Below are positions 44,494 to 64,000 of a DNA stretch of 64,000 nucleotides, one piece after another. The notes below the pieces were generated by a model. The model saw nothing but the letters and a program-made list of their open reading frames with translations, had not been told where the DNA came from and searched no databases. The position numbers and the translations under genes are program-made. Origin of the DNA: Coregonus clupeaformis (taxonomy: Eukaryota; Chordata; Actinopteri; Salmoniformes; Salmonidae); assembly GCF_020615455.1 (NCBI RefSeq), contig NW_025534348.1:124001-188000 (forward strand), written 5' to 3'. Each line of letters starts with the position of its first letter. Position 1 is the stretch's first letter.

Positions 44494-45088
44494 GCAATAT
44501 ACCTGTCTTTAATGTACATGGCTATATTAGGAGGACAGGATTCTCTTTACACCATTGTTTCTTGACCATTTTACATATTTTATTTACTGTTGTTTAGGCT
44601 GGTTGAATGAGTTCCCTATGAGAGGCTACTTCATCTGCAAGAAAACAGGCGGCCGCACCAGTTTCCTCATATGAAATTAAAAGTAAGTGTGTAACCTACG
44701 CACTTACAAAATGGCTGTTGAAACTGTGAGAAACATTTATCGGCAACATAAAAATTAGGGTAAATGTGTTGATTTGAAGGAAAGACGGAAAGACTCTGGT
44801 AAGTCTAGGCTACATAGAACTATTATATTAGAAAGTTAGGTCGTTTACAGACATTCAATAGTCAGAGTAAGTTTGATATATGATCACTTATCATGCTGAC
44901 CAACCTGATGGTCTCTGTTGGAAATGTGAAACATGTCATGCCAAGGCTACATGCTCTGTCCTGCTACTGGTAGGCCTGTAACGTTATGGGAACTGATCTG
45001 AACAGGTTTAGGCTGGTCATCTAGGATATGTAGGCTATAGCTGAGGTATAGACCCCCATCTGCATATCACTAACAAACCGCTATTATA
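44494..45088. other. Intergenic; right end paralogous to 39,850-39,955
   Basis: No gene. From 44,985 the sequence matches 39,850 onward up to the TA where the Tc1 element begins. Confidence 0.6.
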
Positions 45089-46573
45089 TACTCAACAAAA
45101 AAAGAAACGTCCTCTCACTGTCAACTGCGTTTGTTTTTAGCAAATTTAACATATGTAAATATTTGTGTGAACATAACAAGATTCAACAACTGAGACATAA
45201 ACTGAACAAGTTCCAAAGAAATTGAAAAATGTGTCCCTGAACAAAAGGGGGATCAAAATCAAAAGTAACAGTCAGTATCTGGTGTGGCCACCAGCTGCAT
45301 TAAGTACTGCAATGCATCTCCTCCTCATGGACTACACCAGATTTGCCAGTTCTTGCTGTGAGATGTTACCCCAGTCTTCCACCAAGGCACCTGCAAGTTC
45401 CCAGACATTTCTGGGGGGATTGGCCCTAGCCCTCACCCTCCGATCCAACAGATCCCAGACGTGCTCAATGGGATTGTGATCCGGGCTCTTCGCTGGCCAT
45501 GGCAGAACACTGACATTCCTGTCTTGCAGGAAATCACGCACAGAACGGGCAGTATGGCTGGTGGCATTGTCATGCTGGAGGGTCATGTCAGGATGAGCCT
45601 GCTGGAAGGGTACCACATGAGGGAGGAGGATGTCTTCCCTGTAACACACAGTGTTGAGATTGCCTGCAATGACAACAAGCTCAGTCCGATGATGCTGTGA
45701 CACACCGCCCCAGACCATGACGGACCCTCCACCTCCAAATCGATCCCGCTCCAGAGTACAGGCCTCGGTGTAACGCTCATTCCTTCTACGATAAACGTGA
45801 ATCCGACCATCACCCCTGGTGAGACAAAACCGCGACTCATCAGTGAAGAGCACTTTTTGCCAGTCCTGTCTGGTCCAGCGACGGTGTGTTTGTGCCCATA
45901 TGTGACGTTGTTGCCGGTGATGTCTGGTGAGGACCTGCCTTACAACAGGCCTACAAGCCCTCAGTCCAGCCTCTCTCAGCCTATTGCGGACAGTCTGAGC
46001 ATTGATGGAGGGATTGTGCTTTCCTGGTGCTTTCCTGGGCAGTTGTTGTTGCCATCCTGTACCTGTCCCGCAGGTGTCATGTTCGGATGTACCGATCCAG
46101 TGCAGGTGTTGTTACACGTGGTCTGCCACTGCGAGGATGATCAGCTGTCCATCCTGTCTCCCTGTAGCGCTGTCTTAGCCGTCTCACAGTACGGACATTG
46201 CAATTTATTGCCCTGGCCACATCTGCAGTCCTCATGCCTCCTTGCAGCATGCCTAAGGCACGTTCACGCAGATGAGCAAGGACCCTGGGCATCTTTCTTT
46301 TGGTGTTTTTCAGAGTCAGTAGAAAGGCCTCTTTAGTGTCCAAAGTTTTCATAACAGTGAACTTAATTGCCTACCGTCTGTAAGCTGTTAGTGTCTTAAC
46401 GACCATTCCACAGGTGCATGTTCATTAATTGTTTATGGTTCATTGAACAAGCATAGAAAACAGTGTTTAAACCCTTTACGATGAAGATATGTGAAGTTAT
46501 TTGGATTTTTACGAATTATCTTTGAAAGACAGGGTCCTGAAAAAGGGACGTTTCTTTTTTTGCTGAGTTTATA
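45089..46573 (-). mobile_element. Tc1-like transposon with near-complete transposase
   Basis: Inverted ends: ctcaacaaaaaaagaaacgt on the left and the reverse complement of acgtttctttttttgctgag on the right, with TA-rich borders (tata). The transposase is on the minus strand. The paralogous segment at 39,950 has the empty site, confirming both borders. Confidence 0.9.
45332..46352 (-). pseudogene. Tc1-like DDE transposase, frameshifted
   Basis: DNA-cutting and joining enzyme of the element. The N-terminal paired helix-turn-helix (ADVARAINCNVRTVRRLRQR, about 46,130-46,190) lies in one frame. The catalytic part lies in another: FTDESRF (first Asp), GGGSVMVWGGVS, LQHDNATSHTA (second Asp), SPDHNPIEHVWD (Glu). 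A shift and stops lie between about 46,080 and 45,853, so it is dead as assembled although all three catalytic residues remain. Confidence 0.85.
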
Positions 46574-48287
46574 TTATAACCTAGCCTACTTTACATAACA
46601 TAACATCTCTTCCTTGTTGCAAAAAAGACTTTATGAATGTATCAATGATTTCCCCTCAGATCAATCATGCCCGTTTTAGCCCTTCTGTCTACATTCTCAG
46701 ATTGAAAGACAATAAATAGCCTACTTGCAATGCTGCAATGCAAACACAGCGTTCCATTGGAAATTAATGTACTTCTGGTACCAAAATGCAATTAACCAGT
46801 CGGTGTGTTCAAAGCGTTACTGATCTCAGATTTTTAATTAATAGATTTTAGATGTATATGAAAATGTGTTTTTTTCGCAAAACGCTATATATCCAAATGT
46901 TTAGCTGGAATGGGATCCTGTATATTTGACTGTGATATGTGGTTGTCTCACTTAGCTATTTTAAGATAAATGCACTTAATCCACATAATAATTTGACCCA
47001 GTTTCTCATAGCAGAAAGATTATCCTGGAGCAACAGGAAATGTGAATTAGTATGTGGATAATAATTCATTAAAATTTTTTGTTAGGGCAAATCAAGTCTT
47101 TTAAAAGCTAAAATACACTACAAGTCACTCTGGGCCCGGTTTCCCGATAGCGATGGAATTTAGGTTTACCAGTGTTTTAATGGTCGCTATGGTGACTGAA
47201 AACACAACCGTGGGACAAACAAGTGACACCTTTCTGAAGATGTAACATGCATTTCCCACGCACCACGCAGAGAGAACGGTCCATTTAAAATTCATTCATT
47301 CTTCACTCACCCTTTGCCCTGCAAGTGTCCACTCATCATACGTCATGATACGTCATCAGAAGTGTCCACTTAACTTGAGGGCTGAGGGGAGAGGGAGTCT
47401 TTGAAGTGTTTGAAACGCTGCCATGGAGAGTTTTTGAAGTAAAATTACCACATGATCAATGACGTCCGAAGCTTTGTTTAATCTCGTGCTTTTTCAAACC
47501 ATGTGTTGCAAAATGCGAGAGATCTCACTGATTTCTCCCTGGTACCGGTGCTTTTTTCAAAGCAAAGTCTTTTTCTAACACTGACCTCTACTGGACACCT
47601 TATTTACACATTTAGTTTGATGTCTTCCAGTTTGCAGCCCCTGAATGGGAGCTCAGCAGGTAGAGACGGGGATTTGGATCAGACATCAACATAGGCACAA
47701 GATTGAATCCCTGCTATAGTTGAACAATTATTTTTTGTTGAACCACACAATCTTCCCATTGTTGTTTAAATAATGTGTTTTATTTAGTGTAGCCTATAAT
47801 AATATTATGTCTTTAGTGTCCTAAATAATACCACATATACATCGTTTTTGAAAACATAGTGAACCTGGAGGCAAAAAGCGAACCCCACATTCTAACTAAA
47901 TGTTGTTTCTTAGCACTCAAATCTATCAAGGGGATTTTCGGCACAATTTGGTGAAAGCCCCAAAGCGTTCAGAAAGCCTCTGATTCCCATCACTAGTGGA
48001 CACCCCCATGAGTGTCTTTCAGAACCCCTCCTAAAACCACCTGTTTCGTTTTGGTTGTTGTTAGTGACTCTTTGTTAGTTCCTTCTTCTGTTTGAGAGAC
48101 AATGTTTTATTTCTTGTCGAGGAATGTAACAATGTTCATGTGATTAAATTAAATCACCTGAATGTTTGGATATGTCTGTTGGTAAAAAATTTATTTCTAA
48201 GAGATCATGAGTAAAAGAGAACAATTGACATTCTAGAATGAGTTGTCACTGTGTTAACCACAACCAACATGCTGCATCTCTGTTTAG
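46574..48287. other. 5' flank of NLR copy 2; no gene recognised
   Basis: 46,574-46,720 is paralogous to 39,955-40,110. 46,975-47,090 is a MITE fragment. Near 47,650-47,720 a decayed tRNA-like stretch (agctcagcaggtagaga ... attgaatccctg) is visible. The rest is unassigned. A promoter and a 5' UTR exon of NLR copy 2 are expected somewhere here but I cannot place them. Confidence 0.4.
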
Positions 48288-48303
48288 GGGTCAGTGGTCT
48301 AAA

Positions 48304-59468
<11,165 letters not shown>

Positions 59469-59487
59469 ATAATAACCATGGTAACAC

Positions 59488-59973
59488 TGACACACACACA
59501 CACACACACACACACACTGGACACAAACACACACACACACACACCGGACACACACACACACTGGACACACTCACACTGGACACACACACACACACACTAG
59601 ACACACACACACTAGACACACACACACACACACACACTGTACACACACACACACTGAACACACACACACACACTGGACACACACTGAACACACACACTGG
59701 ACACACATACACACTAGACACACACACACTAGACACACACACACACACATACTGCACACACACACACAAACACTGGACACACACTGAACACACACACTGG
59801 ACACACATACACACTAGACACACACACACTAGACACACACACACACACACACACACTGGACACACATTGAACACACACACTGGACACACATACACAGTGG
59901 ACACACACAAACACACACACACACACACACACACTGGACACACACACACACTGGACACACTGGACACACACAA

Positions 59974-60011
<38 letters not shown>

Positions 60012-60212
60012 GACAAACTCACACACACTACACACACACACACAATCACTGTACACACACACACACAGAACACGCACACACTGGACACGCACACTGGACA
60101 CACACATACACTAGACACACACACACACACACACACTGTACACACACACACACACACTGGACACACACAAACACACACACACACACACACACTGGACACA
60201 CACAAACACACA

Positions 60213-60257
<45 letters not shown>

Positions 60258-60517
60258 GACACACACTCACACTGGACACACTCACACACACTAGACACAC
60301 ACACACACACTGTACACACACACAAACTGGACAAACACACACTGGACAGACTCACACTGGACACACACACATACACTGGACACACACACACACACACACA
60401 AACACACTGGGGACACACACACACACACACACTAGACACAAACACTGCACACACACGCTGGACACACACACACGCTGAAAACACACATACACACACACAC
60501 TGGACACACACACACTG

Positions 60518-60552
<35 letters not shown>

Positions 60553-60632
60553 GACACAAACACACTGGACACACACACACAGTGGACACACACAAAAACA
60601 CACACACTGGACAAACACACACACTGGACACA

Positions 60633-60672
<40 letters not shown>

Positions 60673-60765
60673 GGACACACACACACACACACACACTAGA
60701 CACACACACACACACTGGACACACACACACTGGACACACACACACTGGACAAACACACACACTGG

Positions 60766-60824
<59 letters not shown>

Positions 60825-61136
60825 ACACACACACACACACTGGACACACACACACTGGACACACACACACTGGACACACACACACTGGACACACTCACAC
60901 TGGTCACACACAAACACACTGGACACACACACACACACACAATGTACACACTCACACACTGAACACACACACACTGGACACACACACTGGACACACACAA
61001 ACACACACTGGACAAACACACACACACTGGACACACACACACTCGGGACAGACTCACACTGGACACACACACACACACACACTGGATACACACACACACA
61101 CTGGACACACACACGCAGGACAAACACACACACACC

Positions 61137-61194
<58 letters not shown>

Positions 61195-61241
61195 GGGACA
61201 CACACACACACACACACTGGACACACACACAAACACACTAA

Positions 61242-61273
<32 letters not shown>

Positions 61274-61287
61274 TGCACACACACACT

Positions 61288-61376
<89 letters not shown>

Positions 61377-61629
61377 AACACACATACACACACTAGACAC
61401 ACACACACACTGGACACACACACACACACTGGACACACACACACACACACTGGACACACACACACACACACACACACTGAACACACACACACTGGACACA
61501 CACACTGGACACACACACACTTGACATACACACTGGACACACAGTGGACACACAGTGGACAAACACTGAACACACACTGGACACACACTGGACACACACA
61601 CACACACACTGGACATACACACACACACT

Positions 61630-61665
<36 letters not shown>

Positions 61666-61722
61666 TGGACACACACACACTGGACACACACACACATACT
61701 GGACACACACACACACTGGACA
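59488..61722. repeat. (CA)n/CACTGGACACACA array in the 3' UTR region of NLR copy 2
   Basis: 2.2 kb, more than twice the length of the copy 1 array, beginning 20 bp after the stop codon. Spacer variants: actggaca, actagaca, actgaaca, actgtaca. Confidence 0.95.
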
Positions 61723-62448
61723 CATTTCCATGTGTTTTATTTTGGTGAAAGGAAATCCCATATAGCCTACTGGACAGGACTTTGCTATGGCATCTTCTGT
61801 TTGGGTGTCTCAGGTCAGGTCTGAGCCATGATCAGAATGTGTCTCTGTGTCTATTTCCAGCCCTGCCATTTCTACCTGTCCTGATCTAGTGTTTCACCCC
61901 TGACCTCCTCACACCGTCTCACTGTCCATGTCTGCTTTTAGCTCCCACCTCTACTTCACTGTGTTACAATGGACCTTATGCTTGTTATGTCACCTCTGGA
62001 ACCAGTTATCAAACATACTGACCTTTCTGACCCTATCCCATAGCCCTACTTTCTACAACTGAACATTTAAATTCCTCTATGAGTTTTGTTTCGTGTCCAT
62101 TTACTTATGTATGTATTTGTTGTATATTGGCGTTGTGCTGCAGAGCATCATGGGGGTTTGTATGTGTTGAGATGATCATGTTCCAGATAAATGGTTGAAC
62201 TGATTCCTGTCTCCTGTCTCATCATTATTGAATTGTTATACAGACGTGGTTATGAAACCCACGAGACATAACAAAAGATTGGTGATGAGTAAGTCTGAAT
62301 ATACAGGAACTATTCTGTCTGGAAGAAGTGGGTTTTTACAACTGTTTAAAAATGTTATTTTCTGTGGTACAGTCTAGGCTAATGTTAGCACAGTGTATTG
62401 CTAGCAGAGGCAAGTGCATAGTCCAGCTAGCTAAGAAAGAGAGTTAAC
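61723..62448. other. Downstream flank of NLR copy 2
   Basis: Unlike the 3' flank of copy 1. No clear polyadenylation signal is placed. Around 62,260-62,290 the phrase acataacaaaagattggtga resembles an LTR end followed by a Gypsy leader, consistent with the gag relic downstream; weak. Confidence 0.35.
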
Positions 62449-63044
62449 AAGTGGTTTAAAGTACTTAAGTAAAAATACTTTAAAGTACTACTTAAGTCGT
62501 TTTTTGGGGTATCTGTACTTGACTTTACTATTTATATTTTTGACAACTTTTACTTTTACTTAATTCCTAAAGAAAATAATGTACTTTTTACTCCATACAT
62601 TTTCCCTGACACCCAAAAGTACTTGTTACATTTTGAATGCTTAGCAGGACAGAAAATGGTCCAATTCACACACTTATCAAGAGAACCTCCCTACTGCCTC
62701 TTATCTGGCAGACTCACTAAACATAAATGCTTTGTTTGTAAATTGTCTGAGTGTTGGAGTGTGCCTCTGGCTGAACGTACATTTTAAAAACAAGAAAATC
62801 GTCTGGTTTGCTTTATGTAAGGAATTTGAAATGATTTATACTTGTACTTTTACTTTTGATACTTTAGTATATTGTAGCAATTACATTTACTTTTGATACT
62901 TAAGTATATTTAAAACCAAATACTTTTAGACTTTTACTCAAGTAGTATTTTACTGGGTGACTTTCACTTTTAGTTGAGTCATTTTCTATTAAGGTATCTT
63001 TACTTTTACTCAAGTATGACAATTGGGTACTTTTTCCACCACTG
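62449..63044. mobile_element. hAT-type MITE with 8-bp target duplication
   Basis: Flanked by gagttaac at 62,441-62,448 and 63,045-63,052. Termini aagtggtttaaagta and the reverse complement of tactttttccaccactg are inverted repeats. The interior is rich in tacttttact, without coding capacity. 8-bp duplications are the hAT signature. Confidence 0.88.
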
Positions 63045-63311
63045 GAGTTAACATCGTCATGGACGGCAGAAAAGGACTCGAGACGGACATCGGAGTGGGA
63101 AAACAACGTGATTAAAAAGGAGGAATATACAGTGATTAAAGGAAAGGACATTTATTCAACTGTGAAGACGAACGTTGGAATTAAAACTGCTAAAAGAGCG
63201 AATTTGAGGAGGAAACGTCAGTGAGTGAAGTGAATGAAGATCACGTGACTGAGGAAAATATTGCTGTGGTTGAGGACAATATTGAAGTGAGTGACAATCA
63301 GGAGCCTATTG

Positions 63312-63515
63312 AGAAATGAAAATTTGGTGGAACTGTTGGAAACATTGGACAGTTTGATGAAAGTATTGAGCAGTGGAGCTCATATACAGAACGGTTTGAA
63401 TATTTTGTTCTTGTAAATGACATTGATGAGGACAACATTGTGCTTACATGTTTTATTGGAATGGGGCCAAAGACATTTAATTTACTAGGCAGCCTGCTAC
63501 AGCCAGACTGTAACG
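63312..63515 (+). pseudogene. Gypsy-like gag relic
   Basis: After a stop the plus frame reads VGNIGQFDESIEQWSSYTER and VNDIDEDNIVLTCFIGMGP, which resembles the start of Gypsy gag domains. A related acidic leader lies upstream (63,215-63,310). No pol follows. Confidence 0.5.
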
Positions 63516-63895
63516 TGAACGCTGGGAGTCAGGAAGCAAGTACAGGAAGTGAATTTAATAATACATAGAACAAAACAAGAAACAGGAGTAGCGTACAGAC
63601 ATGAAACACCGAAACAGAATCAATAACGCCTGGGGAAGGAACCAAAGGGAGTGCCTGATATAGGGGAGGTAATCAGGAAGGGGATGGAGTCCAGGGCAGT
63701 CTGATTGGTCGCAGGGGGCGTAACGATGGTGACAGGTGTGCATAATAATGAGCAGACTGGTGACCTGGAACGCCGGAGAGGGAGTATACGGGACACAGAC
63801 AGAACAGGTAATAAGACGTGTGGGGATATTGGGGAGATACTTCAGTAGAATTTACCTGGTCCTGACTTCAATTAAACTCTGTCTGGGAAACCGCC
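63516..63895. other. Possible LTR-derived fragment
   Basis: Begins tgtaacgtgaacgctgggag after the gag relic; the composition and wording are like a salmonid LTR in antisense. No paired LTR or target duplication in the window. Confidence 0.3.
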
Positions 63896-63902
63896 CCGCA
63901 GT

Positions 63903-64000
63903 CTCTCATCTACTCTGAGCTCAGATGGGGAAACATGAGCTGAGTTTCATTCCAAAACGCTACATATCACTTTTCAGAAGTTTTGGTAAATTAGCCTTTA
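63903..64000 (-). other. Inverted copy of the NLR exon A upstream region, cut by window end
   Basis: The reverse complement reads taaaggctaatttaccaaaa ... gcgttttggaatgaaactca ... tgagctcagagtagatgaga, matching 1,435-1,520 and 48,985-49,080. Going on to the right should bring more of the 5' flank; exon A itself would lie to the left but is absent because the match ends at 63,903. Confidence 0.8.

Overview
This window looks like a salmonid fish chromosome (trout, salmon or charr type). I infer this from two copies of a teleost-specific NLR immune-receptor gene of the FISNA-NACHT-LRR-B30.2 type, together with repeat families I recognise as typical of salmonids. These are tRNA-derived SINEs with tails ending in a 'gataagagcgtctgctaaatgac'-like motif, L2/RSg-like LINE tails, several Tc1-like elements, and very long GA, GT and CA arrays. 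Species cannot be fixed from the sequence alone.

Layout. 1-10.2 kb: NLR gene copy 1 (+ strand, exons 1550-8944); its first coding exon should lie left of the window. 10.2-17 kb: nested transposons (a MITE, a Tc1-like element holding a solo LTR, an L1-type LINE holding a solo LTR and a 59-bp array, and a DNA transposon holding a LINE holding a SINE). 17-29 kb: little unique sequence, one solo LTR, then a 9-kb satellite with a 17-bp unit. 29.5-35 kb: a nearly complete chromodomain Ty3/Gypsy retrotransposon on the - strand, inserted in a SINE tail. 35-48 kb: many minisatellites (30, 15, 71, 5 and 78 bp units), MITEs and a Tc1-like transposon with a recognisable transposase. 48.3-59.5 kb: NLR gene copy 2 (+ strand), including the first coding exon, which carries a 15-residue N-terminal repeat. 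59.5-64 kb: a CA-rich 3' array, a hAT MITE with an 8-bp target duplication, a Gypsy gag relic, and at the extreme end the start of an inverted copy of the NLR 5' region.

The only genes with a plausible host function are the two NLRs. Both have the exon chain: small N-terminal exons, a death-fold-like exon, a large FISNA-NACHT exon, two 174-bp LRR exons, a 47-bp linker exon and a B30.2 exon. Copy 2 can be read through every splice junction. Copy 1 carries a 2-nt difference at the junction before the NACHT exon that breaks frame. The two copies differ most in the B30.2 exon. Additional partial copies of the 5' exon region (48.84-49.57 kb, 52.06-52.13 kb, and inverted at 63.9-64 kb) show that this is an actively rearranging NLR cluster. 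Exon limits are my own reading of splice signals and phase, with no transcript evidence.
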